A stretch of 64,000 nucleotides of DNA, from positions 4,712,001 to 4,776,000 of the forward strand of contig NC_016609.1 in assembly GCF_000246855.1 (NCBI RefSeq), given 5' to 3'. Position 1 is the stretch's first letter. Each line of letters starts with the position of its first letter. Positions 8,006 through 17,313 of this stretch are shown piece after piece. The DNA comes from Niastella koreensis GR20-10. GTDB lineage: Bacteria > Bacteroidota > Bacteroidia > Chitinophagales > Chitinophagaceae. Made by a program: the position numbers and the translations under genes. The notes under the pieces were generated by a model. It had not been told where the DNA came from. It saw only the letters and a program-made list of their open reading frames with translations, and ran no database searches.

Positions 8006-9013
8006 TTACTGCTGGAATATCAGCTCACGATTGGCTTCAATAAAACGTTGCGCCTGCTGAAAATCACTTTTTACGTTTGGCGATAAATGTTCACTCCAGG
8101 CGGGAGCATGTTCACCACGCACATACGCAAATAATGCCAGCGAATAACCCCACTGCATTTGCGATAAATAGCCTAATGAAGTATAGCCCCACGTTCGCTT
8201 ATCTTTATAACTTTGAAAGGCTTCATTGGCATTAAAGATGCCCAGTCCGAAAACCACTGTTGTCAGATCAGTCAGATATTCATTATTTGAAATTCTCCGT
8301 TCTTCACCCAGTAGTTTTATGTGAGCTATCTCATGCGCCAGGATCGCCACCAACCTTTCCGGGAAAACAAGGTTATTACGGCTCACCCAGATTTCGTATT
8401 TGCCATTTTCCTGCATGCCCATATAAAATCCCTGGGCATTATGATCGCCTTTAACCGATTCCAGGTAAAGATTTGTTCCAAAAGGACTGCCCGATGACAA
8501 TTCCGTAATCCTGTCATCATAAAACCTCAATTCAATGCTTTCAAAAGGCACTTCCATTTGGGAGGCAACAACCTTCATGGTTTCATAGGCCGATTGTTCT
8601 GTTTTATCATAAGGAACAGGAAAATCAGCATAATGCGGAATAAGTACCTTTTTTTGCAGGATGTTTTCCTCACCGAAAAAATCGAGCAGCACACTAAAAG
8701 CATTCTCCAGCCAAAGCCGGTTATATTCTGAAACCGGGCAGCCTTCCAGTTTAGTGGCGTTTACAACAGCCTCCCGTTCTTTTTCTGTTAAATCGGTAGT
8801 CAGGTGCCTGGCATCAGGCGCCACCTTTGATAAGATCTCTTTATGCACCTCCCCTGTACCCTTGCAATAAGCACAGGAGCCGGTGCCCCATTTCCCTTGC
8901 ATGTTAAGCCGGATAATATCGTCCCGGTCTACATGGCCTTTGCCTAAACACCTTGGACAGGTGATTTGATCTGATGAATCTGCTTTCCTGAATAACCGGT
9001 TGAAGAAACCCAT
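8006..9013 (-). CDS. Predicted zinc metalloprotein: DnaJ-type zinc ribbon plus HExxH domain
   Basis: A 335-aa protein without a signal peptide. The N-terminus has two CxxC-type knuckles in DnaJ-like context (CPRCLGKG at 19-26 and CAYCKGTG at 47-54), predicted to bind one zinc. The C-terminal half has LVAILAHEIAHIKLLGEE with HEIAH at 227-231, followed by EYLTDLTT, whose acidic residues could supply a third ligand. This is the pattern of a gluzincin-like metallopeptidase. The combination suggests a protease with a substrate- or chaperone-binding zinc ribbon, but no characterised family is recognised and catalysis is unproven. The start at 9013 is the only good ATG before the ribbon. Confidence 0.75.
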   Translation of the reverse strand: MGFFNRLFRKADSSDQITCPRCLGKGHVDRDDIIRLNMQGKWGTGSCAYCKGTGEVHKEILSKVAPDARHLTTDLTEKEREAVVNATKLEGCPVSEYNRLWLENAFSVLLDFFGEENILQKKVLIPHYADFPVPYDKTEQSAYETMKVVASQMEVPFESIELRFYDDRITELSSGSPFGTNLYLESVKGDHNAQGFYMGMQENGKYEIWVSRNNLVFPERLVAILAHEIAHIKLLGEERRISNNEYLTDLTTVVFGLGIFNANEAFQSYKDKRTWGYTSLGYLSQMQWGYSLALFAYVRGEHAPAWSEHLSPNVKSDFQQAQRFIEANRELIFQQ

Positions 9014-9063
9014 GATGCGATGCTTTTGCTACGATTTTCCGCACAACATAATGATAAATATCT

Positions 9064-9597
9064 TCAACTGCAAAAGGCGCCCACAAAATCCGCCATCAGC
9101 CCAAGTGCTTTTTTCGAGGCGGCAGCAGCAATATCATTAAAGGGCCATACATGTTGTTCGCCTTCAAATTCAATACACTCCGATTGAACACCGGCTTTAC
9201 CATATTGCTGATGTAATTTGCCGCCCGCGCTATCACCCATAATTCCGAAAGTAATAGTTGGATGTTGCTTACAAAACGTTTCAATAACGTTTACGCAATC
9301 ATTCAGTCCAGCCGGAAAAGGATGCTCCGGCGCCAGGGGATAATCGATCACCAGCGCCTTACGGTTTATCGCCTGTGCAATATGGCTTACCAGCGCAGCA
9401 TGCGAGTTAACAGATCCATAAATAAAACCACCGCCGTGAATATACATCACCACCTCATCGGCAACGGCTGTTGCCGGTATAACCCAGGCACAACGCACAT
9501 TGGCAATGGAGGTGTTTTCAATAACAACATGTCTGGCAACAGGGTATTGCCGGCCAAGCAGCTCAAAACCGGCGCGTTCTTCGATCAGATTCACCAT
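9064..9597 (-). pseudogene. Alpha/beta hydrolase (HSL-type esterase) with internal deletion
   Basis: The 177-aa frame starts like a hormone-sensitive-lipase-type esterase: the oxyanion motif HGGG near residue 54, YPLAPEHPFPAGLND, and the nucleophile motif GDSAGG near 120. It then jumps directly to sequence belonging near the C-terminus (YGKAGVQSECIEFEGEQHVWPF), which holds the catalytic His. About 90-100 residues normally between these, including the catalytic Asp and strands 6-7, are absent, although the frame stays open. Family members are usually about 270-310 aa. The Ser-Asp-His triad is therefore incomplete and the product is probably inactive. It is divergent from the Crp-type regulator, 100 nt apart. 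Confidence 0.8.
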
Positions 9598-9697
9598 TTG
9601 TTTAATTTATAGCAACAAAATTCAGCGCTGAAGCTTTAAAAAAAATTAAGGTATCTTAGTTTTTTTAAAGCCTGCAAGGAGGAAATTTGTAGTACTT

Positions 9698-10282
9698 ATG
9701 CCTTTTGATAACATGTTGAAAAACATCAGGCGCTTTACTTCATTAAGTCCCCAGGAGGAAAAGGCCTTTAGTGCGTTATTGAGCATCCGAAAAGTAAAAC
9801 GTAAAGAATTCCTTTTGCGGGAAGGCGCCGTCTGCAATTTTGAGTGGTATGTAAACCAGGGTTGTTTCAGAAGTTTTTACGTTGACAAAAAAGGCCTCGA
9901 GCACAACATCTATTTTGCTATTGAGGACTGGTGGGTTTCTGACCTGTATAGCCGCACTGTGCAGGAACCGTCCAATGTCAGCATAATAGCCCTGGAAGAT
10001 TCAGAAGTAATACAAATAAAACAGGCAGACCTGGAAGCGTTTATGCTGGAAGTGCCGGCAATGGAGCGTTTCTTCCGCCTCTCCTATCAACAATCACTGG
10101 TGAGCCAGCATTTAAAAAATCTCCGGTTATTGTCAATGAACGGCGAGGAACGTTATATTCATTTCAGAGAAAAATATCCAGCTCTGGCCAAACGCATTCC
10201 ACAGAAACATATAGCTACATTTTTAGGACTTACACCTGAATTCTTTAATACTATTCATGCAAGAGTGTTACGCCTTAAATAA
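9698..10282 (+). CDS. Crp/Fnr-family transcriptional regulator
   Basis: A 194-aa protein with an N-terminal cyclic-nucleotide-binding-like fold (residues about 10-120: ALLSIRKVKRKEFLLREGAVCNFEWYVNQG, a typical Bacteroidota Crp N-terminus) and a short C-terminal helix-turn-helix (PQKHIATFLGLTPEFFNTIHARVL). The cAMP-contact residues of E. coli Crp are not evident, so the ligand is unknown. Many Bacteroidota proteins of this class are local regulators of stress or neighbouring genes. It lies divergent from the decayed hydrolase gene, a likely former target, and 10 nt upstream of the next plus-strand gene. An AAGGAGG at 9676-9682 is unusually SD-like but lies 15 nt from the ATG. Confidence 0.9.
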   Translation: MPFDNMLKNIRRFTSLSPQEEKAFSALLSIRKVKRKEFLLREGAVCNFEWYVNQGCFRSFYVDKKGLEHNIYFAIEDWWVSDLYSRTVQEPSNVSIIALEDSEVIQIKQADLEAFMLEVPAMERFFRLSYQQSLVSQHLKNLRLLSMNGEERYIHFREKYPALAKRIPQKHIATFLGLTPEFFNTIHARVLRLK

Positions 10283-10292
10283 TCTCAACCAC

Positions 10293-11249
10293 ATGCACTA
10301 TCGAATACCTGTATTCTTAAGCCTGATCCTTTGCTGCCAGACTTGTTCCCTTGGCAGCTTCGCTCAAACGAAAGGAAATATTTTCACATCCGACATCGAT
10401 CATTTCTGGCAAGCGTTCGACAGCGTTCAAACCACCAGGGACACGATAAGGCAGGTTGAAATTATGCAGTCATTATACATTGATAAAGGCACAGCCGGGC
10501 TCCGGGAATTTATGCAGCTACGAAATTTTGATGCCAAAAGACTGGTTACTGTTATCGATAGCTATCCGCTTTTCTGGAAATCGATCCGGAGCAGCACACT
10601 TACCATACCTCCACAGATCCCAACCATTGAAACCTACCTGGATAAACTTAAAAACGTTTATCCTGATACGAAGCCCGCAAATGTGTATTTCACCATCAGT
10701 GCCGTTCGCGCCGCGGGAGTTACCCAGGATTCGGTAATATTGATCGCGGCTGAAATTGCCATGGGCGATCAACATACAGTTGCTTCAGAATTCCCCGATA
10801 AACGGCTGGCCAACTTCTTTAAACCGAAAGCAACTGTTGATATCATTCCTATTATTATCCATGAATATGTACATGCACAGCAAAAAGGGGAAGGTAAAAA
10901 CCTGCTTGGACAATGCATTTATGAAGGCGCCTGTGATTTTATTACTGAACTGGTCCTGAACAAGCCACTGAATCAAAGCTATCTCGTTTATGGAAGGGAA
11001 AACGAACAGGAATTGAAAGCCCAATTCAAAAAAGAAATGTTCAGTGAAGATCTCTCCAACTGGCTGTATAATGGCACTACTACAAAAACCATGGGCGATC
11101 TGGGATACTTTATGGGGTATACCATCTGTAAATCGTATTACCGAAATGCAAAAAATAAACAGCAGGCCATACAACAGATCATCCGGTTAAATTATGCGGA
11201 TGCTGCAGAAGTAAAAAAATTCCTGGATGACTCGAAGTTTTATAACTAA
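10293..11249 (+). CDS. Exported predicted zinc protease (HExxH...E), unknown function
   Basis: The ATG at 10293 gives 318 aa beginning with a signal peptide (MHYRIPVFLSLILCCQTC, ending GSFAQ). A start at 10257 would overlap the regulator gene and bury the signal. The central IIIHEYVHAQQ supplies HExxH, and 20-odd residues later YEGACDFITEL supplies the glutamate expected of a gluzincin. The arrangement resembles DUF2268/GldB-related predicted periplasmic proteases, but the assignment is tentative. It follows the Crp-type regulator by 10 nt and is probably co-transcribed. Its 3' end overlaps the convergent membrane-protein gene by 4 nt. Confidence 0.8.
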   Translation: MHYRIPVFLSLILCCQTCSLGSFAQTKGNIFTSDIDHFWQAFDSVQTTRDTIRQVEIMQSLYIDKGTAGLREFMQLRNFDAKRLVTVIDSYPLFWKSIRSSTLTIPPQIPTIETYLDKLKNVYPDTKPANVYFTISAVRAAGVTQDSVILIAAEIAMGDQHTVASEFPDKRLANFFKPKATVDIIPIIIHEYVHAQQKGEGKNLLGQCIYEGACDFITELVLNKPLNQSYLVYGRENEQELKAQFKKEMFSEDLSNWLYNGTTTKTMGDLGYFMGYTICKSYYRNAKNKQQAIQQIIRLNYADAAEVKKFLDDSKFYN

Positions 11250-12718
11250 TCTACCAGCACCTTTTCTACATCGATGGCTATTGATCCTGGCCCCACGTTC
11301 ACACTATCCCTTTCTTCAACCGGCAGATTAATAATAGCTGTTTGCTGGGCCTTCGCTCTGTTGCCTGTAGCTTCCAGCACCATTTGTTTGATCAGTGGTT
11401 CCGGCGTCCATTCTTTGTGGGTAGAAGGTAAACCAAATTCATCTTTGTATAAATTCTGGTTGTAGAGCTTTTTAAATAAATTGTCGGGGGGTCTTACAAA
11501 ATAGATGCTTGTTTTTGAGCTGTCATAGTTTTGTTGAAAGTAAGTATGAACAGCCTGGTATTCTTTTTTAAGCGGAGAGACGTAATTCAGATTAAAATTA
11601 CACCAGGCCACCACCACTACTATTCCCGCTGCCAGGTAAGGGATGAAGTTTTTGAAGTTGCTTTGTTTAACCAGTCTGAGTATTACATCAACCAGCAACA
11701 TAGTGCCGGCTAAATTTAAACAAAGCATGGTGCGGTAAGAAGCAAAATTTTCCCTGGGCACCATTACTGAGATATACATCAGCATCAGCAGGCACAGTAC
11801 TCTTCCTACATAAGCAAATTTGTAGACCAGTTTTTGGTCCCGCTCCAAAGCAAAGACAGAAAACAACCACGCGGCCAACATAACAGGATAAAATGCCTGG
11901 GAAAAGATGCCATGCATGTTATACAGGAAATTAAAGCTGAATGCCTGCGCCAGCGGTTGAGAAAAGAAAAACGATAATTTCGCCAGCGGATCGAGCGACA
12001 GCGTTGTTCTATCGCTGGCGCCTATACCATAGGCAACAAGGGAATATTTAAAAAGAATATAGTAGAGTAAACTGATGGCCAGGTAAAAACCTACGCCAAT
12101 ATACATCACCGGGTCAGGCTTTTTAAACCGGTCGTTCAGGTGGCATAAAAAGAAAGGCAACAAATAGGCGCCAATTGCAGGCTGATAAAGCGAAAGCGAA
12201 GCCAATGCCAGTACCACTACTAAAATTGCTTTCCCCACGGAAATGCGTAGCCCCTTCTTCCCATACGTATTTATAAACAGCAGGTGCCCACTTAGAAGCG
12301 CCAGGATAAAGGCCAGAAAAACCTGGGCAAGACCAGCCCAACCGATGGAGATAGCTACCGAAATGCTACAGGGAAGACAGATACTTAAAAAGAGTACCCA
12401 CCGTTCATTTAAATTAAAGACCTTCTTCCAGCTGTATAATATAGCATTCCAAACTATTACAGCCATCACCCAGCCGCCAAAAGAAATCACCCGGATCCAT
12501 TTTAATTCGTTTATAGCAGCCGTAGAGGTAAAAAACTTTTGCATAACCAATGCACCCAGGCCCCTGCCCTGTTCAAAAAGCATGTTAAAATTTGAATTGT
12601 CGTCATTGTGCCAGAGTTGATATGCCTCATCCATATAAGCATAATCGGCAAAGAAAACAGGGTAAAAAATAATGAACAGGAGGATAATGCAAATGGCTTG
12701 GGTAGTGGCTAACTTCAT
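11246..12718 (-). CDS. Polytopic membrane protein, possible GT-C-type glycosyltransferase
   Basis: A 490-aa protein with about 10-12 predicted membrane segments (for example AICIILLFIIFYPVFF at the N-terminus, AILVVVLALASLSLY, FIPYLAAGIVVVVAWC). Directly after the first segment lies ADYAYMDEAYQLW, an acidic loop motif positioned like the catalytic DE/DD loop of GT-C lipid-linked-sugar transferases. A soluble C-terminal domain of about 110 residues follows the last segment. This layout suggests a cell-envelope glycosyltransferase (GtrB/PMT-like), but family membership is inferred from topology only. It is a single gene, convergent with the protease gene. Confidence 0.65.
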   Translation of the reverse strand: MKLATTQAICIILLFIIFYPVFFADYAYMDEAYQLWHNDDNSNFNMLFEQGRGLGALVMQKFFTSTAAINELKWIRVISFGGWVMAVIVWNAILYSWKKVFNLNERWVLFLSICLPCSISVAISIGWAGLAQVFLAFILALLSGHLLFINTYGKKGLRISVGKAILVVVLALASLSLYQPAIGAYLLPFFLCHLNDRFKKPDPVMYIGVGFYLAISLLYYILFKYSLVAYGIGASDRTTLSLDPLAKLSFFFSQPLAQAFSFNFLYNMHGIFSQAFYPVMLAAWLFSVFALERDQKLVYKFAYVGRVLCLLMLMYISVMVPRENFASYRTMLCLNLAGTMLLVDVILRLVKQSNFKNFIPYLAAGIVVVVAWCNFNLNYVSPLKKEYQAVHTYFQQNYDSSKTSIYFVRPPDNLFKKLYNQNLYKDEFGLPSTHKEWTPEPLIKQMVLEATGNRAKAQQTAIINLPVEERDSVNVGPGSIAIDVEKVLVD

Positions 12719-12824
12719 GGCTTATATAGAACGAATTTTATATCTATGTAGGGATTCGCTACAAAAATAATAACGGCAATCTATATTTCTGTAGTTTATT
12801 ATTTCATCCCTGTCTTTCGCTCCC

Positions 12825-14159
12825 TTATTGCAGGCCCCCATGCCCCCTGTATAATTTAACCGGGCCCTCCAGTTCTACCGCAATTATATCCATATAGGCA
12901 TCATTGGCAGTGGGTGGCAACGGGATATAAATCAGCCCTGGTACCGGGCTCCAGGATATTTTGCCTACCTCTTTGTATTTCAACTGTTCATTGCTGCCAA
13001 CCAGCCGCACCCTTTTAATTTTTGAGCTAAGGCCTTTTATCACTAATTGTCCCTTTGCGTTTGCAGGTGCAAAAAGATAAATAGTATTTGAATCTTTTGA
13101 CAGGGTGGTTGGCCCGTAAAAATGCCCCTGGGGTAAGCCGCCCAGTGTACCAAATACAGCTTCCTGGTGTTTTTTATTCCATTTACCCAGTTCTTTAAGC
13201 ACCTGTACCTGTTTTTCCGGGATAATACCTTCTGCAGTGGGGCCAATATCCAACAACAGGTTTCCGCCATTACTGATCACATCGGCAAAAATACTTATGA
13301 TTTCATATGGAGTTTTCCAGGCAGTATCACGTGGTTGATTACCCCAGCTGTTATTAATGGTCATGCACAATTCCCACCAATTATACGTGGGACGGGTAAC
13401 AGGAAAATTCTGCTCGGGTGTATCATAATCGCCATAACCCGTCAACCGGCCATTTATAATAGCCGTTGGGGTTTGTTGCAGGATCTGTTGCCGCACTTTG
13501 GGCGCCTGCCATTCATCTGAACTGTGTTCCCAATCGCCATCGAACCACCACAGGTCAGGGTGATACTGCATATTCAACTCATTGATCTGCCCCTGGTAAA
13601 AATTCAGGAACCGTTGCCACCGGGCGGGCTCATTCGCAATTTTATAGCGGCTGCTGTCTTTTAAAAAACCGGGATAATCGGGATAGCTCCAGTCGATCAA
13701 AGAAAAATAGGCGCCCTTCTTTATACCCTCTTTATCCAATGCTGTAAAAAAAGGCGTCAGCACATCCCGCTTCGCAGGAGAATTTTGCGGAATGTTATAA
13801 TGATGCTGTTTGGTTGGCCACAGCGCCACTCCGTCATGGTGTTTGGTTGTGATAACCGCATACCGGGCCCCGCTTTCTTTTATCAAAGCAGCCCATGCAC
13901 TGGGATCATATTTAGCTGCTGTAAACCCATTCAACTGTTTCATGTAGTCGGGGTGGCTGATCTCCTTATTATGGAAACTCCAGCTTTCACCTATGCCCTT
14001 TACCGCATAAATGCCCCAATGGATGAAAATGCCCAGTTTGGCATCGGCAAACCATTGCATTTTAGACCGGATAGAATCTGCAGGTATTTTAGTTTGTGCT
14101 TCCAGGTTGTTAAAGAAGCAAATAAAAAGTAACCCAATGGCAAAAACAACTTTCTTCAT
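12825..14159 (-). CDS. Alpha-L-fucosidase, GH29
   Basis: A 444-aa exported retaining fucosidase. Signal peptide 1-22 (ends LEAQ). GH29 blocks are ADAKLGIFIHWGIYAVKGIGESW near 38-60, TTKHHDGVALWPT near 104-116, and the nucleophile region LWWFDGDWEH with Asp207 as the expected nucleophile. NGGNLLLDIGPTAEGIIP closes the catalytic barrel, and a C-terminal beta domain follows. It removes terminal alpha-L-fucose from glycans in the periplasm. It is the last gene of the nine-gene fucose operon, 14 nt after a sulfatase, so the natural substrate is probably a sulfated fucose-containing glycan. Confidence 0.95.
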   Translation of the reverse strand: MKKVVFAIGLLFICFFNNLEAQTKIPADSIRSKMQWFADAKLGIFIHWGIYAVKGIGESWSFHNKEISHPDYMKQLNGFTAAKYDPSAWAALIKESGARYAVITTKHHDGVALWPTKQHHYNIPQNSPAKRDVLTPFFTALDKEGIKKGAYFSLIDWSYPDYPGFLKDSSRYKIANEPARWQRFLNFYQGQINELNMQYHPDLWWFDGDWEHSSDEWQAPKVRQQILQQTPTAIINGRLTGYGDYDTPEQNFPVTRPTYNWWELCMTINNSWGNQPRDTAWKTPYEIISIFADVISNGGNLLLDIGPTAEGIIPEKQVQVLKELGKWNKKHQEAVFGTLGGLPQGHFYGPTTLSKDSNTIYLFAPANAKGQLVIKGLSSKIKRVRLVGSNEQLKYKEVGKISWSPVPGLIYIPLPPTANDAYMDIIAVELEGPVKLYRGHGGLQ

Positions 14160-14173
14160 TTCTTAATATTTAT

Positions 14174-15733
14174 TTATGGGATTATCTCCGGTACCGGATC
14201 TTTGTATTGTTTCTTAAGTTCCAGCAGCTTTTGTTTCATTTCCGCCTGTACTTTACCATAGGCAGGATCGTTATAAACATTGTGCATTTCCGATTTATCT
14301 TTCTGCAGGTCATACAACTCCCATTCATTCTTTTCGTAAAAACAGATCAGTTTGTACCGGTCGGTTCTTATCCCAATGTGTTTGGCTACTTTGTGTTCCT
14401 GGTTCTCATAAAAGTGGTAATATAAAGCATCATGCACATTTCCTTTTTGTTTACCCTTCAACAATGGAACAAAACTTTTTCCCTGCATATCGGTGGGAAT
14501 TGGTAAACCGGCCATCTCCAGGATGGTTTCAGCAAAATCTACATTCTGCACCATACTTTCCGTGACTACCTTTTTATTGGTAACGCCGGGCCATTTTACA
14601 ATAAGCGGCGTGCGGAAAGATTCTTCGTACATCCATCGTTTATCAAACCACCCGTGTTCGCCCAGGAAGAATCCCTGATCGGAGGTATAAATAATGATGG
14701 TGTTTTTATCGAGGCCATTCGCTTTCAGATAATCCATCAACCGGCCCACATTGTCATCCACACTTTGCACACAACGCATGTAATCTTTCATATAACGCTG
14801 GTATTTCCAGATGGCCAGTTCCTTACCGGAAAGATGAGCTTTATAAAACGCATCATTAGATGGTTTATAGGCCTCTTCCCATTTTTGTTTTTCTTCCGGC
14901 GTTAACCGGTTGTAAATACTTGTCCATAAACTATTCAATCCGCGTTGGCTTTCCTTAGGCAGATCAAAGGCCAGCTTAAGATCGTAGGTATCGGTCATAT
15001 GCCTGGCGATCTCCATTTCCTGTTCGCGGGCAGCGCTGGTTCGGGTACTGTAATCATCAAAGAAGTTGGCAGGAACCGGGAACTGCACACTGTCGAACAG
15101 GTGATAATATTTTGGTTCCGGCATCCAGTTGCGGTGGGGCGCTTTCTGTTGATAGATAAGAAAGAACGGTTTGCTTTTATCCCGTTGATCGAGCCATTTA
15201 ATGGCAAAATCTGTAACAAGATTAGTGCTATACCCTTCTACCCTTTTACGTATGCCGTTTTCAATAAAATCGGGATTGTAATAATCACCCTGGCCCGGAT
15301 GGACGTTCCAGTAATCAAATCCCTGTGGATCAGAAACCAGGTGCCATTTGCCTATAACAGCGGTAGTATACCCGCTATTATGTAAGAGTTTGGCAACCGT
15401 TTGCTGGTTGCCGTCAAACGTACTGTGATTATCAGTAAACCCATTTACATGACTGAACTTACCGGTAAGCATTACCGCCCGGCTGGGGCCACAAATAGAG
15501 TTGGTAACATAAGCCCGCTTGAACAAAACGCCCTGTTCTGCCAGTTTATCAATATTGGGCGTTTGGTTCAACCCATAGCCATACGCGCTGATGGCCTGGT
15601 AAGCATGGTCATCGCTCATCATGTAAATGATATTGGGCCGTTGAGCGGTGGCCTGGGAAAACGTATTTCGTAGAGCAAACAATTGCAAAGTTGCAATCAT
15701 TATTATACGGATAACCTGTGTATGTTTATTCAT
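14174..15733 (-). CDS. Exported sulfatase with CGPSR motif, resembling N-acetylglucosamine-6-sulfatases (S1_11-like)
   Basis: A 519-aa enzyme starting at the ATG at 15733 (the longer frame begins with GTG). The N-terminal segment of about 27 residues is a signal peptide ending TFSQ. MSDDHAYQAIS supplies metal ligands, and the FGly motif CGPSR is at 81-85 in SICGPSRAVMLTGKFSHVNGFTDN. GKWHLVSDPQGFDYWNVHPGQGDYYNP and YTSDQGFFLGEHGWFDKRWMYEESFRTP complete the core; this wording is typical of GlcNAc-6-sulfatase-like families. Clustering with fucosidases suggests desulfation of a fucan or sulfated N-glycan/mucin-type substrate. Subfamily assignment is from memory of motifs and tentative. Confidence 0.93.
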   Translation of the reverse strand: MNKHTQVIRIIMIATLQLFALRNTFSQATAQRPNIIYMMSDDHAYQAISAYGYGLNQTPNIDKLAEQGVLFKRAYVTNSICGPSRAVMLTGKFSHVNGFTDNHSTFDGNQQTVAKLLHNSGYTTAVIGKWHLVSDPQGFDYWNVHPGQGDYYNPDFIENGIRKRVEGYSTNLVTDFAIKWLDQRDKSKPFFLIYQQKAPHRNWMPEPKYYHLFDSVQFPVPANFFDDYSTRTSAAREQEMEIARHMTDTYDLKLAFDLPKESQRGLNSLWTSIYNRLTPEEKQKWEEAYKPSNDAFYKAHLSGKELAIWKYQRYMKDYMRCVQSVDDNVGRLMDYLKANGLDKNTIIIYTSDQGFFLGEHGWFDKRWMYEESFRTPLIVKWPGVTNKKVVTESMVQNVDFAETILEMAGLPIPTDMQGKSFVPLLKGKQKGNVHDALYYHFYENQEHKVAKHIGIRTDRYKLICFYEKNEWELYDLQKDKSEMHNVYNDPAYGKVQAEMKQKLLELKKQYKDPVPEIIP

Positions 15734-15750
15734 CACCTGAATAAATTTTA

Positions 15751-17250
15751 TCAGTTTACTTTTGCTGCAGGCCTTACTTCGGTGCCGGTTTGTTTGGTCA
15801 GATCATCACCTAATTCCTTCCTGTATTTATCGGCGATGTTGGTGAGCTGTTTCACGATATCAGGGTATTGCACCTGTAAATCCAGGGTTTCACCCGGATC
15901 GGTCCTTAAATTATACAAGGCCAGGTGTACAGAATCGGATGCATATTTTCCCGGCCAGCCATCATTGCCGATAGCAGAAGCCCGTTTATATGTTTGAGAA
16001 ACACAGGGGAACACCAGCTTCCATTCGCCTTTCCTTATACCTTTTAAACTATTGCGATCATAATAATACGCAAATTCATCTCTCGGGCTGGCGTTGGAAA
16101 CACCGCTTAACAAGGGCCACAGGTTTACGCCATCGATCTTCTTTTCCGGCATGCCGGCTTTACACACAGAAAGCACCGTAGGCAACAGGTCCATGCTGGC
16201 CACCATATTATTACAAATACCCCCTGAAGCCAGCGTACCCGGCCAGCTCATGATGCAGGGCACCCGCAGGCCGCCATCCCAGGCGCTGCCTTTTCCTTCG
16301 CGCAACCCGCCGGTATTACCTGCATGGTTACCGTAGGTTAACCAGGGACCATTGTCGCTGGTAAAGATCACAATTGTATTTTTTGTAAGACCGTTTGCTT
16401 CCAGCGTTTTCATGATCTCGCCTACCGACCAGTCAATTTCTTCCATTACATCGCCAAACAAACCTGCATGGCTCTTCCCTTTAAATTTTGCAGAAGCAGC
16501 CAATGGTACATGCGGCATGGCATGCGCCAGGTACAGGAAGAATGGCTGGTTCTTATTTTTCTTTATAAAACCGGTTGCTCTTTCTGTATACAAGGTGGTA
16601 AGCGTGGCTGCATCATCCAGCGTAGTAATCGTTCTTATGGGCGTATTGCCTTCAATTAACCGGAGCGTGGGCCACTTGCCTCGTTGGGTAGTAGTATCCA
16701 GCGGGGTACCATCATAGTTAACCGGCCAGTAATCGTGTGAGTACGGCAGTCCCAGGAATTCATCGAACCCATAATTCAATGGCAGAAATGGCGCTTTTTG
16801 TCCTAAATGCCATTTACCCATCATCCCTGTTTTATAGCCTTTGTTTTTAAGCAGCTTTGCAATCGTTTCCTCTTCAGGGTTCAATGCAATTTTACTTTCC
16901 GGACTAAAAGCCCCCCATATACCGATCCTGGTGGGATAACAGCCGGTAAGATAGGCCGACCGCGATGCACTGCAGGTAGCCTGGGCTGCATAAAAGTTGG
17001 TGAACCTGATCCCACTGGCCGCGAGTTTATTAATATTCGGCGTGTGATAAGGAAAGCCACCATAACATTCCAGGTCGCCATACCCCATATCATCCATTAA
17101 AATAAGAATTACGTTGGGAGTGGCTGGGGGCGCAAGAGATTCGCCATCATCTTTACTTCTTGTTCTGAGTGATAAGAAACAAAAAGAAAGAAAAGTCAAT
17201 ATCGGTAAAAAGGCGCTTGTAAGAATTATTTTTTCTTTTTTTCCTGGCAT
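15751..17250 (-). CDS. Exported sulfatase with CSASR motif
   Basis: A 499-aa enzyme with an N-terminal hydrophobic signal/anchor (residues about 8-28), metal residues at ILMDDMGYGDLECYG, FGly motif CSASR at 93-97 (TCSASRSAYLTGCYPTRIGI), GKWHLGQKAPFLP and IVIFTSDNGPWLTYGNHAGNTGGLREGKGSAWDGG. This is the layout of galactose/fucose/GalNAc sulfate-type S1 enzymes such as S1_15/16/20; the exact group cannot be fixed by eye. It sits between the other exported sulfatase (14 nt downstream) and the broken fucosidase (63 nt upstream), so it probably trims sulfate before exo-fucosidase action. Confidence 0.93.
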   Translation of the reverse strand: MPGKKEKIILTSAFLPILTFLSFCFLSLRTRSKDDGESLAPPATPNVILILMDDMGYGDLECYGGFPYHTPNINKLAASGIRFTNFYAAQATCSASRSAYLTGCYPTRIGIWGAFSPESKIALNPEEETIAKLLKNKGYKTGMMGKWHLGQKAPFLPLNYGFDEFLGLPYSHDYWPVNYDGTPLDTTTQRGKWPTLRLIEGNTPIRTITTLDDAATLTTLYTERATGFIKKNKNQPFFLYLAHAMPHVPLAASAKFKGKSHAGLFGDVMEEIDWSVGEIMKTLEANGLTKNTIVIFTSDNGPWLTYGNHAGNTGGLREGKGSAWDGGLRVPCIMSWPGTLASGGICNNMVASMDLLPTVLSVCKAGMPEKKIDGVNLWPLLSGVSNASPRDEFAYYYDRNSLKGIRKGEWKLVFPCVSQTYKRASAIGNDGWPGKYASDSVHLALYNLRTDPGETLDLQVQYPDIVKQLTNIADKYRKELGDDLTKQTGTEVRPAAKVN

Positions 17251-17313
17251 ATCAATCTTGTTTAACTAAAGCGTTGGCCACAATATATATATTCTATTTA
17301 TCTATCAGCAGCA

